From Myxococcota bacterium (GTDB lineage: Bacteria > Myxococcota_C > UBA6777): a stretch of DNA of 11,077 bases. How positions within the stretch are numbered: the first letter of the stretch is position 1; each line of letters begins with the position of its first letter. The position numbers and the translations under genes are program-made. The DNA is taken from the NCBI GenBank assembly GCA_963169055.1, contig CAUJFU010000104.1, forward strand, positions 1 to 11,077, in the 5' to 3' direction. The notes beneath the pieces are model-generated. The model made no database searches. It was not told the origin of the DNA and saw only the letters and a program-made list of their open reading frames with translations. Of the stretch, positions 1-6,921 are shown one piece after another.

Positions 1-1
1 C

Positions 2-79
2 TGGGATCCCAACCTCCAAACCCTCCTCGAAATGGCCAAAGACTTCCCCAAACAAGTCCTCGGTTCTTCCAATCCCTAA
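2..79 (+). CDS. 3' end of an unidentified protein gene (partial)
   Basis: The frame that starts at base 2 stays open and ends at TAA (77-79), giving a C-terminal peptide WDPNLQTLLEMAKDFPKQ followed by VLGSSNP. Its codons (CTC, GCC, ACC, GTC, CCC, AAC) match those of the RlmKL and large TPR genes, whereas the other two plus frames give proline- and serine-rich text without that codon pattern. The start lies outside the window. The peptide is too short to assign a family. The structured repeat begins about 45 nt after the stop. Calling it a real gene end rests on codon use only. Confidence 0.5.
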   Translation, partial: WDPNLQTLLEMAKDFPKQVLGSSNP

Positions 80-437
80 CCGACGAGAATTTATCTCGTA
101 GGACTGACGCAGTTCGATGGTTTTTGTGGGGTTTCACCCCACACCCCACAAGGGAGCGCAGCTCCCTTGACCCCGTATGGGCGTAACGATCACAGGTTTT
201 TCACACAGACGGCTGTGTCGCTTGAGCAAGCGCGAACACGGGGTTTTTTGTCGACAAGCCATTTAGCTGCTCACCCGTCATTTCGATCACCGCCGACTTC
301 GTAGCCTTGGCCGCTTGAAAAATCGCACACGATAAAACAAAGCGTGGTATACAGGCCCCCAAGATCATCCCGTTCGCGGCCCTTCGGCTTTTGGAGCACA
401 ACGATACGCCGCAGCGATACAGGTAGGAGCGGCGCAG
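80..437. other. Intergenic region with repeat copy and possible rlmKL promoter
   Basis: This 358-base gap holds the left structured repeat (126-247) and the leader of the downstream gene. A weak promoter candidate is the extended -10 TGGTATACA at 345-353, with no convincing -35 element at the right distance. TTGAAA at 315-320 is too far from it (27 nt). TAGGAG at 424-429, 8 nt before the ATG at 438, is the ribosome binding site of rlmKL. A minus-strand frame (201-464) is open but overlaps the rlmKL start and runs into the repeat, so I do not call it a gene. Confidence 0.4.
126..247 (+). repeat. Structured palindromic repeat, left copy
   Basis: This copy contains two adjacent perfect hairpins: GTGGGGT/ACCCCAC (126-132 with 136-142, loop TTC) and CAAGGGAGC/GCTCCCTTG (149-157 with 161-169, loop GCA). 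After them, ACCCCGT (170-176) can pair with ACGGGGT (238-244) across 61 nt that include the conserved box GTCGCTTGAG (218-227). A T-run (244-249) follows the last arm, so the element could act as a terminator for the gene that ends at 79. The same arrangement occurs at 10845-10965 in the opposite orientation, with one indel and roughly three quarters identity by eye. It resembles REP/BIME-type dispersed elements, but no mobile function is visible. Confidence 0.8.
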
Positions 438-2621
438 ATGCCAAGTTATCTCATCCGAACACACCGTGGTTTAGAAGCGGTTGTCAGCGAAGAAGTCCGT
501 CGATTGGGCGGAGATATCCAAAAAGAACTCGCAGGAACCCTGATCATCGAAGCCGATGAGGATGCGTTGTATCGTATCGCCTTGGAGATGCGAACCGCAC
601 AACGCCTGTATCTTCGGCTGCATAGCTTTCGCTGGAAACACGAAGACGACCTCTACCTCGAAGCCCAAAAAGTCGACTGGGGTCTTCATCTCAAAGCCAG
701 TGGTCGGCTGCGCTGCGAAGCGTATCTCCACGAAAGCGCGATGCAAAACAGCCACTTCGCGGCCTTGCGACTCAAAGATGCGATCGTCGATCAATTTTCT
801 GACGATCAAGGCCGTCGCCCCGACGTCGACCGCGACGATCCCGATATCCTTGTCGTCTTGCAAGCACGCCATCAAGAAGCCGAGATCCTTCTGGATCTTG
901 GAGGTGGGCCGTTGCGCTCATTTCCAAGCTGGCAAGGGCAGCTTCACAAAGGACAAAGTTGGCAACACGCCGCAGCGATGCTCTCGCAGGCAGGATGGGC
1001 CGAGATCTATCCTCACGGTGGAGCGGGGATCTTCTTGATCGAAGAAGCATGGCCGCTTGCCGCAGAAGCCCTGCTCGAAGCGATCCACCTCACCCCCGGG
1101 CTTTTGCGCGGAGAGATGGGGCTGCCCCGCTGGTTGGGATGCAACAAGCCCCGTTGGCGCAAAGCATGGGAAGAGGCCGAAGAACGACACAAACAAGCCC
1201 TCGAATCATGGGAACAAACGATCCATGCCTATGGCACATCTCACGCGGGTGTTCGGGGCTTACGCGACTTCTTGCGTGATCTTCGGTTGTCTCCCTTTCT
1301 TCGGCCTCGCTTTCTCGAATGGCCCGATCTTTCGTCGATCCTCGAACCTCACACCGATGCCTCCATCCCGGGCTACTTCTGCGCAGAGTTCCCCGCCTAC
1401 GAAGAACTCCACCTCGCACAAGCTGTCTATCGGTACGCTTCTTTGGGCCAAGCTCTCAGACGCCATATCCCCGGATGGAACGCCACGATCTACACCCCCC
1501 AACCTGATCTCGGCCATCGTCTCAGCCTACGCGCCCACAAAACACGACGCCACGCATGGCAAGAGGCCGAATACACCGCCCTTTCCATTACCATCCCCGC
1601 TCACACAGACGAAGAGCAAAGCCAAGATCCCGCACCCACCTACGTTTGGCAACACCACGAAGGCGCACAGATGTTTGCCAACCGCTTGCGCAAAAATCTC
1701 GACGGCCTCAAAGGTTGGCGCAAACAACAAGAGGTCACCTGTTATCGGGCTTATGACGCCGAGATGAACGAATACAACGCAGCCATCGACGTGTACGAAG
1801 ATCACGCCATCATCCAAGAATACCAAGCCCCATCCACCATCGACGCCCGTCGCGCCGAACAACGCCTGCACGATATCTTACTCGCTGCGCCCGATATCCT
1901 CAACATCCCACGCGAACACATCTATTTCAAACAGCGCCGCAAACAAAAAGGCACAAACCAATATGAAAAACAGGCCGAAGAACAAGACTTTACCGAAGTC
2001 CGCGAAGGCGATCTGCGCTTTCTGGTCAACCTCACCGATTATCTCGATACCGGCTTGTTTTTGGATCACCGCACCGTCCGACGATGGCTCCACAAAGAAG
2101 CCCAAGACAAGGACTTTTTGAATCTGTTTTGCTACACAGGTACCGCAACTGTCCACGCAGCCGCAGGCGGCGCACGCAGCACTTGCAGCGTCGACCTCTC
2201 GAAAACTTACCTGTTTTGGGCGCGTGAAAATATGAAGCACAATGGCTTTACACGCTCGAACCACCGCTACATCCAAGCCGACTGCTTGGTCTGGCTCGAA
2301 CATGCAGAAGAAACCTACGATCTGATCTTCCTCGATCCACCGACCTTTTCGAACTCAAAGCGTATGGAACAAACCCTTGACGTCCAACGCGATCACATCG
2401 CACTGCTTCAACACGCGCTGCGTTTGTTGCGTCCTGACGGGCTCTTGCTGTTTTCCACCAACAAACTTGATTTTCAACTCGACACCGACGCGCTTCAAGC
2501 CCTTGATACCACCGTCGAAGATGTCACCAAAGCCTCCATCCCACGAGACTTTCAGAGATCACCCAAGATCCACCAATGTTGGCGCATCCGACACGTTCAC
2601 TCTTCGATACATCGCAAATAG
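438..2621 (+). CDS. rlmL: RlmKL-type 23S rRNA methyltransferase; RlmK half intact, RlmL half degenerate
   Basis: The 727-residue product matches Escherichia coli RlmKL (702 residues) end to end. That enzyme makes m2G2445 (RlmL half) and m7G2069 (RlmK half) in 23S rRNA. Residues 1-155 form the N-terminal and THUMP region. Residues about 160-390 align with the RlmL Rossmann domain, but DPMCGSG is YPHGGAG (191-197), the acidic GSDSD motif is GTSHA (266-270) and NPPYGERL is EFPAYEEL (317-324), so SAM binding and catalysis there look lost. The linker MFANRLRKNL (412-421) and the RlmK domain are well conserved: NLFCYTGTATVHA (562-574), VDLSKTY (585-591) and LDPPTFSNSKRM (632-643). The start is ATG 438, with TAGGAG 8 nt upstream. 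The gene is monocistronic and converges on the 2983-3612 gene. The family is certain; loss of RlmL activity is inferred from motifs recalled from the E. coli protein. Confidence 0.93.
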   Translation: MPSYLIRTHRGLEAVVSEEVRRLGGDIQKELAGTLIIEADEDALYRIALEMRTAQRLYLRLHSFRWKHEDDLYLEAQKVDWGLHLKASGRLRCEAYLHESAMQNSHFAALRLKDAIVDQFSDDQGRRPDVDRDDPDILVVLQARHQEAEILLDLGGGPLRSFPSWQGQLHKGQSWQHAAAMLSQAGWAEIYPHGGAGIFLIEEAWPLAAEALLEAIHLTPGLLRGEMGLPRWLGCNKPRWRKAWEEAEERHKQALESWEQTIHAYGTSHAGVRGLRDFLRDLRLSPFLRPRFLEWPDLSSILEPHTDASIPGYFCAEFPAYEELHLAQAVYRYASLGQALRRHIPGWNATIYTPQPDLGHRLSLRAHKTRRHAWQEAEYTALSITIPAHTDEEQSQDPAPTYVWQHHEGAQMFANRLRKNLDGLKGWRKQQEVTCYRAYDAEMNEYNAAIDVYEDHAIIQEYQAPSTIDARRAEQRLHDILLAAPDILNIPREHIYFKQRRKQKGTNQYEKQAEEQDFTEVREGDLRFLVNLTDYLDTGLFLDHRTVRRWLHKEAQDKDFLNLFCYTGTATVHAAAGGARSTCSVDLSKTYLFWARENMKHNGFTRSNHRYIQADCLVWLEHAEETYDLIFLDPPTFSNSKRMEQTLDVQRDHIALLQHALRLLRPDGLLLFSTNKLDFQLDTDALQALDTTVEDVTKASIPRDFQRSPKIHQCWRIRHVHSSIHRK

Positions 2622-2633
2622 CCTGATCTTTCG

Positions 2634-2663
2634 TGACGCATCGAACACCAAAATGCGGCTCAA
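2634..2663 (-). pseudogene. N-terminal stub of a PIN/DUF3368-type toxin (remnant)
   Basis: On the minus strand a TTG start (2663-2661) overlaps the stop of the UPF0175-like frame as TTGA and gives MSRILVFDAS. Toxins of the DUF3368 (PIN-like) family begin with a hydrophobic strand followed by D-(A/T)-S-P-L-I, and in UPF0175/DUF3368 pairs the toxin start commonly overlaps or abuts the antitoxin stop. After the Ser codon the frame becomes antisense to the end of rlmKL and no longer resembles a PIN domain, so the rest of the toxin appears deleted. Ten codons are little evidence. The position next to the antitoxin relic is the main support. Confidence 0.35.
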
Positions 2664-2797
2664 AGACAGAGTTCCTTCGCGATGTCTTCTTCGTTGACTT
2701 GGAAAGGCGATACCTGAAAACGCCTCAACGCCTCAAGAAAAGCACTCCGAGAGAGTCCTGCGATCTCCGCAGCCCGTTCTTGCGAGATATTCTTCAT
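2660..2797 (-). pseudogene. Truncated UPF0175-family antitoxin-like gene
   Basis: The minus-strand frame from ATG 2797 to TGA 2660 encodes 45 residues containing ERAAEIAGLSRSAFLEALRR and NEEDIAKEL. This matches the C-terminal signature of UPF0175 proteins (KAAELAG-S-x-x-FLELL, then a short linker and an acidic end). Family members are usually about 80-90 residues, with an N-terminal DNA-binding strand-helix part; that part is missing here because an in-frame TAG lies 7 codons before the ATG. AAGGG sits 9 nt upstream of the ATG, so expression of the short peptide is possible. Upstream the sequence runs into a fragment of the structured repeat. A decayed UPF0175/PIN module is the simplest reading. 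Confidence 0.6.
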
Positions 2798-2822
2798 TTC
2801 TCCAAGCCCTTGTCCAACCTAT

Positions 2823-2857
2823 CCCGCTCGATGGCGGGGTGTGGGGTGGAATCCCGC
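2823..2857 (-). repeat. Partial, degenerate copy of the structured repeat's first hairpin
   Basis: The plus strand carries GGGGTGTGGGGT followed by GGA and ATCCC (2836-2855). This matches the hairpin end of the structured repeat in the orientation of the right-hand copy: GGGGT (2843-2847) pairs with ATCCC (2851-2855) through one G-U pair, with loop GGA. CCCGC (2823-2827) also pairs with GCGGG (2834-2838). The second hairpin and the distal arm of the full repeat are absent. The fragment lies exactly where the missing 5' half of the UPF0175-like gene should be. Confidence 0.45.
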
Positions 2858-2947
2858 AACAACAAAGATCCCCTCACAAAAAGATCGGGACTGTGGAAGA
2901 GTTGAAGGAGCGATGTGGCGGGGGAAGGCAGGGCGAAGGGGCTCTCG

Positions 2948-3015
2948 ATCAAGCGTGGAAATGTTCGCGGCGAAAGATGGAATCAAGCGTGGAGATGTTC
3001 GCGGCGAAAGATGGA
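2948..3015. repeat. 34-bp tandem duplication, two copies
   Basis: The 34-base unit at 2948-2981 is repeated at 2982-3015 with a single A/G difference (base 2960 against 2994). On the minus strand each unit encodes SIFRREH(L/F)HA followed by TGA. The right unit is the current end of the 2983-3612 gene, and the left unit is a non-coding relic just after its stop. Near-identity indicates a recent event. Confidence 0.92.
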
Positions 3016-3612
3016 ATGGAGGGGGACGACTTGTGGATGGTTTTGGTCGAGGTCACAAAGATGTTCGTAGTGTTCCCACGCAAGGCTCCAATCTTTGCGT
3101 TGGAGGGCATAACGGCACCACATCCGATAAAAGGCGATGGCTTCGGTGGTATGGAAGTTTCGTTGATCTGGCGAAAGCAGTTGTAGATGCCGCTTTTTGC
3201 CAAAGATCATCTCGAATTCTTCGAACTGTTCGCGACGGAGCAACATCTCGCCATAAGCACAAACACCGAACAAATAATGCGGAAACAACTCGTAGGTCTT
3301 GATCACCCAATAACGTTGAGAAGCGATGTCTCCGATGGCACCGAAAGCATGGGCCGTTGCGTTATAGATCTGGGGGACGTGGGGAAACTGTTTGCGCAAG
3401 GCTTCGAGGCGGGGCAAGGCCCCTTCAGGATCGGATGAAACCATCGACAGGACCGAGACGATCGCTTCGCGGGTTTCCAAAGGAAGCTGTTCAAAGTCGT
3501 GATCGGGAGCATCGTCAGAGATACGCGGGGACAGAAAAGCACGTGGACGACGCGCAACAGACGGGGCAAGGGTTCGAGTTCTTGTTCTTTTCTGGGCTCT
3601 TTTCGACAACAT
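2983..3612 (-). CDS. TPR-like protein of unknown function
   Basis: The product has 209 residues when started at ATG 3612, chosen because AAGGAGGG (3626-3619) lies 6 nt before it. The alternative TTG at 3618 would have no room for that site. Residues 1-25 are strongly basic (KRAQKRTRTRT). From about residue 50 the protein is helical with TPR-like spacing (PEGALPRLEALRKQFPHVPQIYN; CRYALQRKDWSLAWEHYEHL). There is no signal peptide or membrane segment, so it is probably a cytoplasmic protein-protein interaction protein, and no enzyme motif is visible. The last 11 codons lie in a 34-bp duplication. The gene converges on rlmKL and diverges from the TRAP operon. Unlike the transporter's TatT it has no lipobox, so I do not link it to transport. 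Confidence 0.8.
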   Translation of the reverse strand: MLSKRAQKRTRTRTLAPSVARRPRAFLSPRISDDAPDHDFEQLPLETREAIVSVLSMVSSDPEGALPRLEALRKQFPHVPQIYNATAHAFGAIGDIASQRYWVIKTYELFPHYLFGVCAYGEMLLRREQFEEFEMIFGKKRHLQLLSPDQRNFHTTEAIAFYRMWCRYALQRKDWSLAWEHYEHLCDLDQNHPQVVPLHSIFRREHLHA

Positions 3613-4123
3613 CGCCAACCCTCCTTGTGTTAGACGGACGATCTACTTGGCACCAAATACCTAACTCCTTTACGTTTCCATCGACACGGGGTGTTGTCGC
3701 GAACCCAAACACCCCATGCAGCGGGGATCGGTGCGACCACACGAACGCCAAACAGGAACAGAAGCAACGACAAGCAAGTGTCGTTTGAGGAACAAAAAAC
3801 CATCGGACCGTTAAGTTAAGAACGCGGCAAGACCCAAAACGTTTCATTTCTGAAACAAGAAAACCATTGTCGCCCCTTTGCAGAGGCCGTACCACCCAAC
3901 GCAAGGGCATCTCTTGATCCTAGAGCAAGAAGACTCCCCTCCCCGATGCCCAGCCCAGAGGTATGGCACAGATCCAAACCGATGGCAAGTTTTCTTTTCA
4001 AATGTGTGACATCTCTGTCCTATCGGTCGCGTGTGCCTGCCAAGATGTCGCGCACCAAAAAATTCAACCGCCGAGAAGAACGAAACGAAACAGGCTGAGT
4101 CCAAGCAATCCATGCGGACTTGC
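3613..4123. other. Divergent intergenic region, no gene recognised
   Basis: About 510 bases lie between the TPR-like gene and the TRAP promoter. I found no tRNA, no codon-biased frame with a ribosome binding site and no known protein. A small hairpin GTTTCA/TGAAAC (3841-3846 with 3851-3856) and CCCC/GGGG arms near 3713-3725 are visible without a clear role. A 50-codon plus frame (3946-4098, ending REERNETG) lacks a Shine-Dalgarno site. The region must contain the promoter for the minus-strand gene, but no convincing -35/-10 pair is visible on that strand. Confidence 0.5.
3619..3626 (-). promoter_or_regulatory. Ribosome binding site that fixes the start of the TPR-like gene
   Basis: AAGGAGGG on the minus strand is a near-perfect anti-Shine-Dalgarno match. 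It lies 6 nt before ATG 3612 but only 0-1 nt before the in-frame TTG at 3618, so the ATG is the start. Confidence 0.8.
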
Positions 4124-4151
4124 TTGACAGATCGAGGCTTCTCTCTTTAAT
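4124..4151 (+). promoter_or_regulatory. Sigma70-type promoter of the TRAP operon
   Basis: A perfect -35 box TTGACA (4124-4129) and a -10 box TTTAAT (4146-4151) are separated by 16 nt. An A-rich stretch (about 4060-4066) lies upstream. Transcription would begin near 4158, giving a leader of about 54 nt before the tatT-like ATG at 4212. No operator palindrome is evident over the boxes. Confidence 0.7.
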
Positions 4152-4211
4152 GTGGGAGGCCGATGAGAAAGGCTTGTTGTGCGCTTGAGACCGTTGGAGA
4201 CGAGGGTGCGG

Positions 4212-5144
4212 ATGAAACGAAGTGGTGTGTTGTTGTGGGTGATTGGGTTGGGTTGGATGATGACGGGCTGTACGTCTTTTTTGGTCAACTCGACCAAGCC
4301 CGTGATGGCAACGATGATCATCAAGCCCGCATTTAAGACCTTTTTGCAAGAAGAAGATCTGGAACTGGCGAAAAGCGCGATCGGAGGGCAGATCAAACTG
4401 GCCGAGATCATGCGTGAAAATATGCCCGAAGATCCGGACTTGGCGTTGCTCTTGTGCCAAGGCTTCGCAAGTTACGGACAATTGTTTGAGGCTGATCGCG
4501 ATCTGCTGAAATTCAAGGGCGACGAGAAATCAGACAAAGAAGCCAAGGCGATGACGAGTCGGATCCGACGGTACGCGATCCGTGGCCGGGCTTTTTGTTT
4601 GGAGATCCTCGAAAAGCGTTTCAAAGGCTTTACAGAAGCAGCCCTCAAAGGCAGCGCAGGCTTCAACAAGATCTTGGAGCAAGCGCGTGTGGACGATGTT
4701 CCGTTTTTGTTTTGGCTCGGCTATGCGTGGGGATACGCTGTGATCAATGGCTTGACAGAACCCGAGTTGGTGGCCCAAATCCCCCAAATCAAGGCCGTCA
4801 TGGAGCGCGTCGTTCAATTAAAAGAAGATTATTTTCATGGAGCGGGGCATCTATTTTTGGGGACGCTGTACGCGCAATCCAAGATGTTTGGGGGCGATTT
4901 GACCAAAGCTGAGACGCATTTTGACAAAGCCGAACAGTTTTCTCAAAAAAAGATGCTGTTGTTGTACTACTTTAAAGCTCGATTTTTTTCGGGGCAAAAG
5001 AACGACACCGCTGGCTGTAAAAAGATGATCAAAGACATCCAATCCACCGACTTGTCCATCGCCCCGGATCTCAAGTTGGTGAATCAGCTCGCCAAGAAGC
5101 AGGCCGAAGTCGCACAAAAGCACATCGACGAGTTTTGTCCCTGA
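4212..5144 (+). CDS. tatT: TatT-like TPR lipoprotein of a TRAP transporter
   Basis: The product has 310 residues. It starts with a type II signal peptide (MKRSGVLLWVIGLGWMMTGC) whose Cys20 fits a lipobox, so it should be a lipoprotein facing the periplasm. The rest is helical with TPR-like repeats and matches the TatT family (TP0956 of Treponema pallidum), for example YAIRGRAFCLEIL and PFLFWLGYAWGYAVI. TatT proteins bind the TRAP binding protein and are thought to help pass ligand to it. The start is ATG 4212: GAGGG lies 5 nt upstream and the lipobox is then at the usual distance. The GTG at 4179 would put 11 charged residues before the signal peptide. It is the first gene after the promoter at 4124-4151, and dctP follows 43 nt later. 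Family assignment is strong; the ligand is unknown. Confidence 0.88.
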   Translation: MKRSGVLLWVIGLGWMMTGCTSFLVNSTKPVMATMIIKPAFKTFLQEEDLELAKSAIGGQIKLAEIMRENMPEDPDLALLLCQGFASYGQLFEADRDLLKFKGDEKSDKEAKAMTSRIRRYAIRGRAFCLEILEKRFKGFTEAALKGSAGFNKILEQARVDDVPFLFWLGYAWGYAVINGLTEPELVAQIPQIKAVMERVVQLKEDYFHGAGHLFLGTLYAQSKMFGGDLTKAETHFDKAEQFSQKKMLLLYYFKARFFSGQKNDTAGCKKMIKDIQSTDLSIAPDLKLVNQLAKKQAEVAQKHIDEFCP

Positions 5145-5187
5145 CATCGGGTAAAAACAAATCAAAGACCGAGGAGGTTTCGAATTC

Positions 5188-6186
5188 ATGAAGAAAGTTC
5201 TGTGTTTGTTGGGTCTTGTGGCATGGATGTGGGGTGCGCAAAACGCACACGCCAAAAAATACACGTTTCGGATCGCAACGCTCGCCCCGGGAGATTCGAG
5301 TTGGGGCCGCGTGTTTATCAAGATGCGGCGAGATCTTTTGCGTGAAAGCAAGGGTCAGATCCACATCAAGTTCTATCCCGACGGGCGGATGGGGGATGAA
5401 AAGCTGGTGGTGAACAAGATGAAGCTCGGCCAGCTACACGGGGCATCGATCACCTCGATCGGGTTGGCGCAGATCGTCCCTTCGGTGCTTTTGCTGCAAC
5501 AACCCGCTCTGTTTCGTAGCTACAAAGAACTGGATTACGTGCGCGAAAAGATGGATGCCGAACTGCGCGCCCAGTTTGTCGAGAAAGGCTTTGTGCTACT
5601 CGGTTGGGGGGATATGGGCTATGTGTACCTGTATTCCAAGCAACCGATCGACAGCGTGGAAAAGCTGAAAAGCACCAAGATCTGGGGATGGACCGACGAT
5701 CCGATTACCAAACAATTCAGCGAAAGCTCGGGGATCACGCCGCATATGCTTGGGATCTTGGATGTGCGATCTTCCCTTCAGACGGGCGCGATCGATACCG
5801 TGATCGGAACACCCTTGTCGATCATCGCGATGCAATGGCACTCTTATGTCAAGTACCGCGTCAAATACCGCTTTGCGATCGGCGTCGGCGCAACGGTGAT
5901 CACCAAAAAGAGTTTTGATCGTTTGCCAAAAGAACTCCAAGACATCGTGTTGCGTGTCTCCCAAAAACACCACACCAACTTGATCCAAGTGATCCGCCGC
6001 GACAACAACCGCGCCCTCAAAGTCCTGACCAAGCGCGGCTTAGAGCACATCAACGTCCCTGCCGCCGAGAAAAAGCTGATCCGCCAGCTTTCTCGCAAAA
6101 CGTGGGATTACTTCACGGACAAACTATTCTCCAAGGCCGATCTCGAAAAAGTCAAAGGCTTGCTCAAAGAGTTTCGCAAAAAATAA
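5188..6186 (+). CDS. dctP: TRAP transporter periplasmic substrate-binding protein, TatP/DctP type
   Basis: The 332-residue product has a Sec signal peptide with a likely cut after AHA (residues 20-22). It then shows the DctP fold order: FRIATLAPGDSSWG (28-40), FYPDGRMGDE (62-71), SLQTGAIDTV (196-205) and MQWHSYVKY (215-223). It should bind the substrate in the periplasm and dock on DctQM. In canonical carboxylate-binding members the motif after the 'DLKG' loop reads KIR, with an Arg that grips the carboxylate. Here it is KIWGW (164-168), as I recall for TatP-type members, so a non-carboxylate or more hydrophobic ligand is possible. The ribosome binding site GAGGAGGT (5171-5178) lies 9 nt before ATG 5188. 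Length is normal for the family. Confidence 0.92.
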   Translation: MKKVLCLLGLVAWMWGAQNAHAKKYTFRIATLAPGDSSWGRVFIKMRRDLLRESKGQIHIKFYPDGRMGDEKLVVNKMKLGQLHGASITSIGLAQIVPSVLLLQQPALFRSYKELDYVREKMDAELRAQFVEKGFVLLGWGDMGYVYLYSKQPIDSVEKLKSTKIWGWTDDPITKQFSESSGITPHMLGILDVRSSLQTGAIDTVIGTPLSIIAMQWHSYVKYRVKYRFAIGVGATVITKKSFDRLPKELQDIVLRVSQKHHTNLIQVIRRDNNRALKVLTKRGLEHINVPAAEKKLIRQLSRKTWDYFTDKLFSKADLEKVKGLLKEFRKK

Positions 6187-6267
6187 CAGCCCTTCTGGAT
6201 ATCCCCACAGACCTCGGTATCCACACACCTCAGCACCCACACCCTACGACAAAAGCGGCAAAAAACG

Positions 6268-6921
6268 ATGAAAACATGGTTACAGCGATGGAGTCAGGCG
6301 GACGCGATCGTGCAAAAGATCGAGCGAAGCATCCTTGTATGGGGGATGTTGACGATCTTGTTGGCGGGCGTCATGGACATTGGTTTGCGTTTGGCATTGG
6401 GCTGGGGTCTGGGCTTTGCGGACACACTCGCTCGCCAGATCACCGTATGGCTCGGGTTGTTTGGTGCAGCGTTGGCAACAAGCCACGTTGAACACATCAA
6501 TATCGACGCATTTAGTCGGATATTGCGACGACGTGGACTCCAGATCAACCAGATCGTGGTCGGCTTGGCTTGTGTTTTCATGAGCGGGGCGCTGACCTAT
6601 TACGCGATCAAGCTGGTGCAGTTTTATATGGGCAACACCAGCAGCGTTGTCACACTCGGATACATCGACCTTCCAACGTGGTGGTTGCTGTTGGCGTTCC
6701 CGATCAGCTTTGGTGTGATGACCTCGCGTTATCTGCTGCACACCCTCGAATACCTGTATGCCTTGCGCGGCGATCCGTTGCCTTGGTCTTACGTCACGAC
6801 ACGGATGGAGGAAGAACTGTCTCGCCGCGAAGGCACAGATGCGTCTTCTTCAACACAAGCAACCTCCGCCTCGGCTCCCTCTTCCGCCTCAACCCACCGC
6901 GCAGAGGGAGGTGACGCATGA
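6268..6921 (+). CDS. dctQ: TRAP transporter small permease subunit DctQ
   Basis: The 217-residue product has four hydrophobic segments (about 22-42, 56-72, 95-115, 136-158), the normal topology of DctQ, and the family pattern RQITVWLGLFGAALATSHVEHINID (56-80, broken here only by naming) with the conserved W, G, H and D. DctQ packs against DctM and helps dock the binding protein. Residues from about 187 on form a Ser/Thr/Ala-rich tail (SSSTQATSASAPSSAST), unusual for the family. It lies 81 nt after dctP, and no clear Shine-Dalgarno site precedes ATG 6268, so translation may be weaker or the leader may matter. Its stop overlaps the dctM start (ATGA, 6918-6921), which suggests coupled translation. 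Confidence 0.9.
   Translation: MKTWLQRWSQADAIVQKIERSILVWGMLTILLAGVMDIGLRLALGWGLGFADTLARQITVWLGLFGAALATSHVEHINIDAFSRILRRRGLQINQIVVGLACVFMSGALTYYAIKLVQFYMGNTSSVVTLGYIDLPTWWLLLAFPISFGVMTSRYLLHTLEYLYALRGDPLPWSYVTTRMEEELSRREGTDASSSTQATSASAPSSASTHRAEGGDA

Noticed and set aside
201-464. Minus-strand 87-codon frame ending NPVFALAQATQPSV
   Set aside because: It overlaps the rlmKL start and its ribosome binding site, has no Shine-Dalgarno site of its own, and its end is the structured repeat. The same frame in the right copy gives NPVFVPTQATGSLV with the same stop, which is curious, but there it follows a stop and has no start codon.
3841-3856. Hairpin GTTTCA/TGAAAC as a possible terminator or RNA element
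   Set aside because: The stem is only 6 bp and A/T-rich, no T-run follows, and no gene ends nearby. It is mentioned only in the intergenic entry.
3946-4098. 50-codon plus frame MPSPEVWHRSKP... in the intergenic region
   Set aside because: It has no ribosome binding site, mixed codon use and no recognisable family.
3515-4113. Overlapping minus-strand frames (131 and 89 codons) between the TPR-like gene and the TRAP promoter
   Set aside because: They are Cys/Phe-rich, lack start signals and family resemblance, and one overlaps the real TPR-like gene in another frame.
4163-4336. 57-codon plus frame after GGGAGG at 4154-4159, just downstream of the TRAP promoter
   Set aside because: The likely transcription start near 4158 would leave the GGGAGG mostly outside the transcript. 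The frame overlaps tatT out of phase, and its peptide looks like a shadow of that gene.
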